Shown piece by piece: positions 55,728 to 64,000 of a stretch of 64,000 nt of DNA (its first letter is position 1; every line of letters begins with the position of its first letter). The stretch comes from Paracoccaceae bacterium (GTDB lineage: Bacteria > Pseudomonadota > Alphaproteobacteria > Rhodobacterales > Rhodobacteraceae), in contig JACVZW010000087.1 of the NCBI GenBank assembly GCA_014654775.1, positions 80,552 through 144,551 on the forward strand, read 5' to 3'. The notes beneath the pieces were generated by a model, which did not search any database, had not been told where the DNA came from, and saw only the letters and a program-made list of their open reading frames with translations. The position numbers and the translations under genes are program-made.

Positions 55728-57583
55728 CTCCACATCCTGACGCCCCCGCAGGACAGTGCCTGCCCTCCCTGTGGATCACACAGACGGTTGTCGTGATGGG
55801 CCTCGCAGCATCGGTCCTGCTCTGGATCGCAAGCCTACCCCTGATGCCGCCCGACGCGATCACCGATTTTGGCATTATCGCCATCCTGCCATGGCACTTT
55901 GCCGTTGCCCTCGGCCTTCTGTCGGTCAGCTTCGCCCTCAGCCTTGCCCATCCGTCCTGTTCAAACGGACTTCGGATCGCGGCGCTGCTCGTCTTGATCC
56001 TGATGCTGCACGCGACGCCGCCCATCGTCTACGGCACCCTGCGCTATTCCTGGTCATGGAAGCACATCGGCATCATCGACTACATCCAGCGCCATGGCGA
56101 TTTGGACCGCAGCATCGCCTTTCTCGGCGCCTATCACAATTGGCCGGGCTTTTTTCTGGTCTTTGCCCGCCTGTCCACATGGCTTCAATTCGGCCCGATC
56201 GAGATAGCGAATGCCGCGCGCTTTTTCTCGGTCTTCGCGAACATCGCCTATCTCTTCCTTCTCAAGGGACTCTACCGGCGCTTCACCACGGATGACCGCC
56301 TCATCCATGCCGCGATCTGGGTCTTCATCTGCGCAAACTGGGTGGGGCAGGACTACTTTTCTCCGCAGGCCGTCGCCTATGCTTTCTACCTGCTGATCCT
56401 GCTCCTCTGCCTCGGCCCGCTGATGCCCGCAGGCAGTATTGCCCTCTCCTCCCTCGGCCAGCGGATCGGGCGTATTCGACACTGGATCGGGCAGCCCCTT
56501 CCGCCAGAACGACAGCCCTCGACCCTGACGCGGATCGGCGCTGTCCTCCTCCTCGTCCTTGCGCTCCTCTACGTCGCCTCGTCGCATCAACTCACGCCGC
56601 TCATCCTTGTCTTCTCCCTCTTCAGCCTTGCCGTCGTGACGCCGCTCGGCCTCGCCATTCCCGTCATGTCGGGGCTTTTCATGGTCTATTGGGTGCTCTA
56701 TCCCGCCGCGCCCTTCACCGCCATCTATCTGCCCGACGAGGTGGCGCAGCTCGGTCAGACGGTCGCCGATCTGACGGATACGCTGGTCGATACCTCGACG
56801 GTGGACACGGGTGTGGCCGTGGTGGTCTGGGCGGGCCGCGCCCTGACCGCCGGGGTTGTCCTGCTCGGGGCGCTAGGCTGGATCAGGCGGCTCCAGCTTG
56901 GTGCTCGCGACGGGGTCGTCTGCGCCCTTCTGATCGCCCCAACCTTGACCCTGGGCGCAACCTCCTACGGTGGCGAGGCGGTCTTCCGGGTCTTCTTCTT
57001 CGCCCTGCCCTTCCTCGCCTTCTTCTGCGCCGCCCTGTTCTTTCCCTCCACGCGCAAAGGCAAGGGTGCGGCCACCGCCCTTGCCTTCGGCCTTCTGTCG
57101 GGGCTTCTGATCCTCGGCTTCCTGCTGGCCAACAACGGCAAGGATCGACAGTACCGCTTCACGCCGGACGAAGTCGCCGCATCCCTCTGGCTCTACGGCC
57201 GAAGCCAGCCCGACACCCTGCTCGTCGAAGCCGCGCGCAGCTACCCCTCGCAATTCATGAATTATGAAAACTTCACCTACCTGCCCATCGCCAACGAATC
57301 CGGTGCAGAGCGAGTCGAGATCCTTGCCGATCCGGCGCGCATCCTGAGCCGCTGGTTCTCGGCGCCGCAATGGCAGGACGGCTACGTCATCCTCACCCGC
57401 AGCCAGCAAGCCTATGTCGAGGCGCTGGGCGTCATGCCCAAGGGATCGCTCGACCAGCTTGCGCTCGACCTGATGTCATCGCCCGATTTTCTGCTGGTCT
57501 ATGCCAACAAGGACGCGCGCATCTTCCGCGCATCCCGCTTCATCTCTGGCCCGCCCGAAGGCGTCGTCCCCGCCAATCCGTGA
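55724..57583 (+). CDS. Polytopic membrane protein, polysaccharide polymerase/GT-C-like candidate
   Basis: 619 aa, many TM helices; 4-bp overlap with the flippase-kinase gene. Confidence 0.65.
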   Translation: MTPHPDAPAGQCLPSLWITQTVVVMGLAASVLLWIASLPLMPPDAITDFGIIAILPWHFAVALGLLSVSFALSLAHPSCSNGLRIAALLVLILMLHATPPIVYGTLRYSWSWKHIGIIDYIQRHGDLDRSIAFLGAYHNWPGFFLVFARLSTWLQFGPIEIANAARFFSVFANIAYLFLLKGLYRRFTTDDRLIHAAIWVFICANWVGQDYFSPQAVAYAFYLLILLLCLGPLMPAGSIALSSLGQRIGRIRHWIGQPLPPERQPSTLTRIGAVLLLVLALLYVASSHQLTPLILVFSLFSLAVVTPLGLAIPVMSGLFMVYWVLYPAAPFTAIYLPDEVAQLGQTVADLTDTLVDTSTVDTGVAVVVWAGRALTAGVVLLGALGWIRRLQLGARDGVVCALLIAPTLTLGATSYGGEAVFRVFFFALPFLAFFCAALFFPSTRKGKGAATALAFGLLSGLLILGFLLANNGKDRQYRFTPDEVAASLWLYGRSQPDTLLVEAARSYPSQFMNYENFTYLPIANESGAERVEILADPARILSRWFSAPQWQDGYVILTRSQQAYVEALGVMPKGSLDQLALDLMSSPDFLLVYANKDARIFRASRFISGPPEGVVPANP

Positions 57584-57627
57584 CATGTTCTGCCTGCGCC
57601 CGGCGCGCAAGGAGAGACCGCGCCCCG

Positions 57628-58644
57628 CTAGGCGACCTCGCGCTGGAATGCCAGATGATCCGCGCACATCTGGTCCAGCGTCATCTCGGCCCGCCATCCC
57701 AGCACCCGCGCCGCCCGATCCGGACAGGCGACACAGGTCGCCACATCCCCCGCGCGGCGCGCGACGATCTCATAGGGAACCTGAAACCCGCAGGCCCGGG
57801 AAAAGGTGGTCAGCGCCTCCTTGACGCTATAGCCCCGCCCCGTGCCCAGATTAAACCTCTCATGCACTTGCGGCATCCCTGCCGCCATCAGATGCGACAG
57901 GGCGGCAACATGCCCCCGCGCCAGATCGACGACATGGATGTAATCGCGCACCCCCGTGCCATCGGGTGTGTCGTAATCGTCGCCAAAGACCCGGACCTTT
58001 GCATGCCGACCAGCCGCCGTCTGGGCGATGAAGGGAAACAGGTTGTTCGGCGTCCCGCGCGGATCCTCTCCGATCAGGCCCGACGGATGCGCCCCTGCCG
58101 GGTTGAAATAGCGCAGCGAGATCGCGCTTTCGATCGCCCCCGCTGCCACCGCATCCGTGATGATCTCTTCCAGCATCAGCTTCGTGCGCCCATAGGGATT
58201 GGACGGCGCGACCGGATGGTCCTCGTCCATCGGGGCTGCGCCGGGGCCGTAGACCGTGGCGGATGACGAGAAAAGCAGCTTTCCGACCCCGCTCTCCTGC
58301 ATCGCCTCCAGCAGGGCGACGCCGCCTCCGAGATTGGCATCGTAGTAGAGAAGCGGCTGCGCGACCGCCTCCCCCACCGCCTTTTTCCCGGCCAGGTGGA
58401 TGACAGCGTCGATGCCGTGGCGGCCCAGCGCACGCCGGACCATTTCCTTGTCCCGCACATCGGCGCGGATGGTCGGGATGTCCACGCCCGTGATGCGCCC
58501 AAGGCGTGCGGGCACATCCGGAGCGGCGTTCTCGAAATTGTCGAGGATCACGACACCATGGCCCGCCGCGATCAGTTCCACCACCACATGCGACCCGATG
58601 AAACCCGCACCACCTGTCGCAAGGACATTCAAGCGCTTTGCCAT
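57628..58644 (-). CDS. galE: UDP-glucose 4-epimerase
   Basis: NVLATGGAGFIGSHVVVELIAAGHGVVILDNFENA; YFNPAGAHPSGLIGEDPRGTPNNL. Confidence 0.95.
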   Translation of the reverse strand: MAKRLNVLATGGAGFIGSHVVVELIAAGHGVVILDNFENAAPDVPARLGRITGVDIPTIRADVRDKEMVRRALGRHGIDAVIHLAGKKAVGEAVAQPLLYYDANLGGGVALLEAMQESGVGKLLFSSSATVYGPGAAPMDEDHPVAPSNPYGRTKLMLEEIITDAVAAGAIESAISLRYFNPAGAHPSGLIGEDPRGTPNNLFPFIAQTAAGRHAKVRVFGDDYDTPDGTGVRDYIHVVDLARGHVAALSHLMAAGMPQVHERFNLGTGRGYSVKEALTTFSRACGFQVPYEIVARRAGDVATCVACPDRAARVLGWRAEMTLDQMCADHLAFQREVA

Positions 58645-58781
58645 CTGCCCCTCCTCCCGGTGCTGCAAGTCGAGATGCGGCGAAAGGGTCCGAGGCTGAA
58701 CTGCCAGAGCGATCGCCCTCCCCGGGATCGATGCAGAAGACCGGCCTTGCGGATGCCCATCATGCTCTGCCCCCGCACACG

Positions 58782-59585
58782 CTATCCGGCCAAGGCGCGC
58801 TGGTCGCGCCAGTGGCGCAGCCGCCGCGTCGATCGCCAGAGATCGGCAATCAGCCTGTCCTGCGGCGGCGCGACCACCCGTTCTGGCCCGCCGATCAGCC
58901 GCATGAACCGTTGGGGATCAAGGTCTTCCGTGATGATCAGACGCGACAGCCCGAAGCGACACTCGCTCCGTTCGGAATGCGCATGCCGGACCCGCACTGC
59001 CGACTGATAGCCCGCCCTCTCGACGATGGCCCGGGTCCGTGCCGAATTGTAGCCGTGCGGATAGGCGAAAGAGCGGACCGGTGACCCGAGTATGTCCTCC
59101 AGCACGCGCCGACTGCCGCCGATCTCGGCCATCGCCCGCGCGGGATCGAGGATGTCCAGCTCCGGATGCGTCATCGTATGGCCGCCAATCTCTATCCCCG
59201 AACGGGCCAGCTGGCGCAACTCATCGGTCGTCAGCATCGGGCGATGCCCTTCGCCAAGGGGCGCAAGCCAGCGGCTGGTCAATCCGACCCGCCCCGCCAC
59301 GACATAGACCGTGGCAGGAAACCCGAACCGGCCCAGAATGGGGGCTGCACCGGTCAAAAAATCCTGCAATCCGTCATCGAAGGTCAGCACCACGAACCTG
59401 TCGGGAAGCGCGGCCCCCGATGCCAAACGATCGACATAGTCGCCCGTGGTCAGCACCGCATAGCCGCTTTCAGCCAAGGCCGACATCTGGTCGCGGAACC
59501 TCTGCGGCGACACGCACCATCGGTCATAGGCGGGGTTCTGCCGCGCGCCGACGGAGTGATACATCAGGATGGAAACAGGGGTCAT
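58782..59585 (-). CDS. Polysaccharide deacetylase (CE4/NodB)
   Basis: VVLTFDDGLQDFLTGAAPIL, IEIGGHTMTHPEL, RSFAYPHGYNSARTRAIVE. Confidence 0.92.
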   Translation of the reverse strand: MTPVSILMYHSVGARQNPAYDRWCVSPQRFRDQMSALAESGYAVLTTGDYVDRLASGAALPDRFVVLTFDDGLQDFLTGAAPILGRFGFPATVYVVAGRVGLTSRWLAPLGEGHRPMLTTDELRQLARSGIEIGGHTMTHPELDILDPARAMAEIGGSRRVLEDILGSPVRSFAYPHGYNSARTRAIVERAGYQSAVRVRHAHSERSECRFGLSRLIITEDLDPQRFMRLIGGPERVVAPPQDRLIADLWRSTRRLRHWRDQRALAG

Positions 59586-59604
59586 GGCCGGTCACTCCGA
59601 CGGA

Positions 59605-61794
59605 TCAGATGTCGAACGATTTCGCCGTCCGGGCGGCGTTCAGCCTCGCCCGCTCGCGCCGCAGCGCAGCCCGGCTGCGCAGATAGCCCGGTACGCCCAT
59701 CACGATGCCCCAGCGCTCGCTCCAGACTAGGCGGCGCGGATAATCGGCGGGCAATCGGTCAAGCTTGCCAGACCTGCGCGAGAAGAGATGCCGGAAGGCG
59801 GCGGGAAACCTGCGCAGAAAGGTGCCGATCCGTGCCGGGTCATCGATCACCAGCTTGGTCAGATAGGCCCCCAGCCCGACGCCATAGCCATAGGCCTGAC
59901 GCCGCATGCCCTCTTCGCTCCTGCGGTGGTGATGCCAGACGATCGCGCCCGGTTCGTAGACGATCTGATATCCCGCCTGCAGCGCCGCGAAGAACCCAGC
60001 CAGATCATCCCCACCGCGGGCAAGTGTCCCCGCGCCCAGCGCCGCATCAAAGCCCCCCATCCGCGCCAGCGTTTCGCGCCGGAAGGCCATATTCGCCCCG
60101 GAACCGAAAGCCCCCGCCGCAAAGGGAAACAGCGGTCCGTAACGATGGCCTTGTCGGGGATCGAAGACCTTGCGCGCAAGCCCCTTGCCAAAGCCGCCAT
60201 GACGCTCGGTCCAGACCTGCGCCCGCGTGTCAAGCTCGGCCGGAAGGATCAGCCCGGTGACACATCCGATCCGCTCCGACAGCGCGAAATTGGCCGCAAT
60301 CGCCGCGACCCAAGACGGATCGACGATCACGTCATCATCGGTGAAGGCAATGATCTCGCCGCTCGCCGCCGCGACACCCGCATTATGGGCCCGCGCTAGC
60401 CCCGCCCTTTCCTCCAGCACATAGGTCACCCGTGCCGAGGGCGCATAGACCTTCTCGATTAGGTCGAAGGTCTCCGAAGAAGACGGCGCATTGTCGACGA
60501 CCACGATGTCCATATCCCGGTAGGTCTGCACCAGCAGGGACTCAAGGCATCGCTTCAGACTTTCGGCACGGTCGCGGGTCGCGATCACCACCGTCACATG
60601 CGGTGCCTTCGGCCCCGTCGCGGGCGCTATGGGCGGGGGCGGGCGATCCTGCCGATCCGCCATCACAAGGGTATGAAAGGCCTCCGCAGACAGTATCTCC
60701 CGCTCCAGCGGCACGTCCATGATCTTCACCGGCTGCCCGCCATCACGGATCAGACACCAGGCCGCCCCATGGACTTGCCCCGTCAAGGGATCGGTCCGCT
60801 GCAGATCCGGCAGCCCCGCCGCCAGATCGGCATCGACGATGCGGATCGGCGCAAACTCCGGCACCTCCCGCCGCGCCGCGCGGCGCAAGCGCAAGCGCCG
60901 CCCGACATAAGCCGCCGTTGTGATGCCCAATCCCGCAAGCGTCGCCACACTCCGTGCAAGCCCGCCAAGGTCACCCCGCGCGGCGTCGCCAAAGCCCCGC
61001 AGAACCGCCAGCGGCAAAACCCGCCGGACATAGGCGCTTTCGCTTGTCAGATGCCGCGCCCCCTCGACCAGGTGCGCCATCACCGCCTTGCCGCGCCCCT
61101 CGGACCGGCATCGACCCGCGAAATAGGCCCAACCCGTCCGGTCTTCGGAAATGAAATGGTGCACACGCGCCGAAGGGTCCAAAAGGATGATGGCCCCCGG
61201 CAAGCGCGCCTTCAGACGGATGAAAAACTCCGTCTCTTCGCAGCCAGCTGCGTTGTCCGCCACCCGTCCGAGACTGGTCTTGAACCCGCCGACCGCGTCA
61301 AGGCACAGACGGCGCACCGACATGTTGCAGCCGATCAGGTTGCGCACCGGTGCCACCCTCTCGGGCAGCCCCCTATAGCTACAGCCGATGACCCAGTCGA
61401 ATTCCGGCGGAAACCAACCGGGCCGCGCCCCCGGCCACTCAGGAACGATCCCGCCACCCACTGCCATCACCGCCGGATCGGCATAATGGGCCATGAGGCG
61501 CGTCAGCCAATCGACCTCTGCCACCGCATCGTCATCCAGAAAGGCCACGACATCCTTGCGCGCCAGCGCCACCCCGGTGTTGCGCGCATCCGAAAGGCCA
61601 CGCAGACCCTGATTGGCGACGACCCGCACCTGTGGAAACCTGACTGAAACGATGCCCAGAAGCTCGGGGTTGTGATCGATGACAACGATCACCTCGACAT
61701 CGGCCAGATCCTGATCCAGCCCAGAGCGTATGGCCGCCTCAAGTCTGTCCAACCGCTTCGATGAATAGGCGCAAATGACGAGTGAGACCGACAT
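59605..61794 (-). CDS. Tandem GT2 glycosyltransferase (two GT-A domains)
   Basis: MSVSLVICAYSSKRLDRLEAAIRSGL...VAFLDDDAVAEVDWL and HVTVVIATRDRAESLKRCLESLLVQTYRDMDIVVVDNA...AFTDDDVIVDPSWV. Confidence 0.9.
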   Translation of the reverse strand: MSVSLVICAYSSKRLDRLEAAIRSGLDQDLADVEVIVVIDHNPELLGIVSVRFPQVRVVANQGLRGLSDARNTGVALARKDVVAFLDDDAVAEVDWLTRLMAHYADPAVMAVGGGIVPEWPGARPGWFPPEFDWVIGCSYRGLPERVAPVRNLIGCNMSVRRLCLDAVGGFKTSLGRVADNAAGCEETEFFIRLKARLPGAIILLDPSARVHHFISEDRTGWAYFAGRCRSEGRGKAVMAHLVEGARHLTSESAYVRRVLPLAVLRGFGDAARGDLGGLARSVATLAGLGITTAAYVGRRLRLRRAARREVPEFAPIRIVDADLAAGLPDLQRTDPLTGQVHGAAWCLIRDGGQPVKIMDVPLEREILSAEAFHTLVMADRQDRPPPPIAPATGPKAPHVTVVIATRDRAESLKRCLESLLVQTYRDMDIVVVDNAPSSSETFDLIEKVYAPSARVTYVLEERAGLARAHNAGVAAASGEIIAFTDDDVIVDPSWVAAIAANFALSERIGCVTGLILPAELDTRAQVWTERHGGFGKGLARKVFDPRQGHRYGPLFPFAAGAFGSGANMAFRRETLARMGGFDAALGAGTLARGGDDLAGFFAALQAGYQIVYEPGAIVWHHHRRSEEGMRRQAYGYGVGLGAYLTKLVIDDPARIGTFLRRFPAAFRHLFSRRSGKLDRLPADYPRRLVWSERWGIVMGVPGYLRSRAALRRERARLNAARTAKSFDI

Positions 61795-61858
61795 GGGCAG
61801 TTCTTTCCGCAATTCAGAACGGTGATGGACAGGGCAAGCAGCCGCGACCCGGGGGGTG

Positions 61859-62596
61859 TCAGTGCTTCAGGCGTTCCTGACGCAACCCCTCGCCCACGAA
61901 GGCATCTGTCCGCGCCAGTCCAAGGCGGATGATCGTCTTCAGAACGCGCCAGCCGTCCGGAATGGTGCGCAGGTTGCTCACCCCATGGATACGTGGCGCC
62001 TCGATGCTAGGTACCTCGTGGATCACCATACCCGTGGTCAAAGCCTGCACGTTCATACTGGTCTCGATCTCGAAACCGTCATCCCGTTCCAGCGACATGC
62101 GCGACAGGGCCGATCTCCAGAACCCGATATAGCCATAGCAAAGGTCGCTGAAGCGGCCACCGAAGCGCAGGGTCACAAGCTTGACGAAACACCAGTTTCC
62201 AAAGCGGCGGTACCATTCCATGTCATTGGTCCGCCCTCCCTGCATGAAGCGCGAGCCCTTTACGAAATCCGCCCCGGCCAGAAGCGCGCCGATATAGGCG
62301 GGCAATTCGCTCGGGTCCATCGACCCATCCGCATCGATCATCACGATGATATCGCCTTCGCAGGCCGCAAAACCGCTGCGCAATGCGGCGCCTTTTCCCC
62401 GGCGATCCTGTCCGACCACCTTGATGTCAGGCCGCAAGGATTTTGCCACTTCAACGGTGGAATCGGTCGAATTACCGTCGACAAGAATGACTTCGTGAAC
62501 CCAATCCGGTATGCGGGATAAAACATAAGGAAGGTTCGATGCCTCGTTTTTAGCTGGGATAACGAGGCTTACCAGTTTGTCATTGAGCTTATTCAA
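61859..62596 (-). CDS. Glycosyltransferase family 2 (dolichol-phosphate-mannose synthase-like)
   Basis: LVSLVIPAKNEASNLPYVLSRIP, GDIIVMIDADGSMDPSELPAYI. Confidence 0.93.
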   Translation of the reverse strand: MNKLNDKLVSLVIPAKNEASNLPYVLSRIPDWVHEVILVDGNSTDSTVEVAKSLRPDIKVVGQDRRGKGAALRSGFAACEGDIIVMIDADGSMDPSELPAYIGALLAGADFVKGSRFMQGGRTNDMEWYRRFGNWCFVKLVTLRFGGRFSDLCYGYIGFWRSALSRMSLERDDGFEIETSMNVQALTTGMVIHEVPSIEAPRIHGVSNLRTIPDGWRVLKTIIRLGLARTDAFVGEGLRQERLKH

Positions 62597-63628
62597 TTCT
62601 TCCCCCGTAGTTGCGCTATTTCAGGCATTCAGGAGAGCAGGCGGCGACAGTCTCCAGAGATTGGCAGAATCCCAGAGATATCATTCATTCCAAATTCCGC
62701 TTTTATCGGCGGTGGCCCGTCACACTGGAAATAAGTCGGGAACCGAAACTCTTCGGGCCATTCACTTGAAATACCGCTTCAATTCACCAGAACATCCTTC
62801 GCCACGGATAAGTTATGGCCATTTGGGCGACGTTAACCTGCGTTAGCAAAAATGGCAGAAAGCATGGGTTCGGACATTTTTTTGTCAAAATTCTGACACA
62901 CTTTCGAATGCCCGCCGGGGCGGTACCTTCTAGCAGGTCGGAGCCGACTGGCCGCGCAGGTCCGTCACCCGACCTCGACCGCCACAAGGCGCCCCGATCC
63001 GCCGTCATCGACACCCCGCCTCGCCCAAAGGCAAAGACCGGAAAAAGGACACGCTACCGGAGGCAGCGCACCCCCCGATCAAGGACACTCACGGATTGCC
63101 AGACGCAGTCAGACCGATCGCGCCAACCCGGCACGCCCGCATCTTCCCCGACCCCAACCGCACGGCAACCGGGGCATCAACCACCCTGCCTACGCCTCCG
63201 GTTCCCCAGATCGCTCAAAAGGCGCCCAAACCTGTCGCCTCGCCCCTGCCCCGCCCAACCGACGCAACAGTCCCTGCGACCTGCGCTCGCATCCCAACAC
63301 GCATGACACGAGCAGCGATGACCCGACAGCCGACAATCCGGCGCGTTCCACACCTCGTTGCGACGGGTGCGGACGCGCTCGTCACAGCAGCGGGCAAAGC
63401 CCCAGAGCCGCATGCGAATACGGATACCCAGCATCCTATAGTTGCCCATAAGCAAACAATGCGTTGACATCTGCCTTAGTGTTGGCTTCTTTTCGCCCCG
63501 TAAGGCTGGGCGGGGCGCGCAGAGATAGGTCGGATGTCAGGGTTCCCCGCCTCCGTCCCTGCGTGGGCCTCTTCCGGTCGTTTTTGTAACGAGTGGATCG
63601 GAGATCAACGTAATGAACGCCCCCCCTT

Positions 63629-63967
63629 TTGAATGGTGGTATTGTTGCTGGCACATTGGCGGAAGACTCCGCGACACCCTCCCTTTCACTCCAGCAAATC
63701 TTCTCCTTCACAGATACGAGTTCCTCGTCCGACCCTGATTTTCAGGGTCTGAACATCGTCAATGCGCCAAACGGGATCGGCACGCTGACCGCCACGCTGC
63801 TTGACGAAGCCACTGGGTTGGGCGGCGACACCACTGGCAGCGTTCAATGGTCCTACAGCGTCGCCAACGCAGAGGTGCAATACCTCGCCGCGGGCGAGAC
63901 GCGGGTCATGGAGTATCGGATCGAAGTCATAGATCTTGACGGCAATGAGGTGCCCCTAGTTTCCTAG
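63629..63967 (+). CDS. Short VCBS-repeat-like ORF, possibly a gene fragment or frameshifted gene
   Basis: GTLAEDSATPSLSLQQIFSFTDTSS...GTLTATLLDEATG...GSVQWSYSVANAEVQYLAAGETRVMEYRIEVIDLDGNEV; TTG start, C7 tract upstream. Confidence 0.5.
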   Translation: MNGGIVAGTLAEDSATPSLSLQQIFSFTDTSSSSDPDFQGLNIVNAPNGIGTLTATLLDEATGLGGDTTGSVQWSYSVANAEVQYLAAGETRVMEYRIEVIDLDGNEVPLVS

Positions 63968-64000
63968 ACGCCTGCCTCGTTCAGTGTCTGCTGCCTGGCT

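Noticed and set aside
60598-61647. 349-aa + strand ORF
   Set aside because: Antisense to the tandem GT2 gene.
62815-63306. 163-aa + strand ORF
   Set aside because: Pro/Arg/Thr-rich, no recognisable fold and overlaps another equally poor ORF; noted only as part of the gene-poor gap.
1-64000. Prophage, transposon, CRISPR or defence island
   Set aside because: No integrase, transposase, repeat-spacer array, phage structural genes or recognisable defence families were seen on either strand.

Overview
High-GC alphaproteobacterial (Rhodobacteraceae-like) chromosomal window made almost entirely of aromatic, amine and amino-acid catabolic operons, followed by an exopolysaccharide locus. No rRNA, tRNA, CRISPR array or transposase was recognised. 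Main blocks: (1) the 3' part of an RND efflux pump; (2) a GntR-controlled flavin reductase / luciferase-like monooxygenase / hydrolase / aldehyde dehydrogenase operon; (3) a 12-gene minus-strand operon (about 8.07-20.68 kb) joining a TctCBA transporter, a homoprotocatechuate meta-cleavage pathway (hpaDEFGH-like), a Tm-1-like protein, an APH-type kinase and an ETNPPL/PHYKPL-type PLP phospho-lyase; (4) a GATase / P450 / glutamine-synthetase-like / [2Fe-2S] ferredoxin module suggesting gamma-glutamyl-amide-dependent amine oxidation; (5) homogentisate pathway genes (hmgA, fahA, maiA, hppD) with regulators; (6) an 11-gene minus-strand operon for a methylated or polyamine-like amine (TMADH-like, DMGDH/GcvT-like and MAO-like enzymes, polyamine-type ABC transporter, TetR), with a perfect palindrome upstream; (7) a polysaccharide locus with a flippase-kinase fusion, GH16, galE, deacetylase, glycosyltransferases and a POTRA protein lacking a barrel. 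The best candidate for an undescribed system is block 3: a proposed phosphorylate-and-eliminate deamination route feeding beta-hydroxylated aromatic amines or amino acids into homoprotocatechuate ring cleavage. All family calls come from reading the translations; no database search was run.
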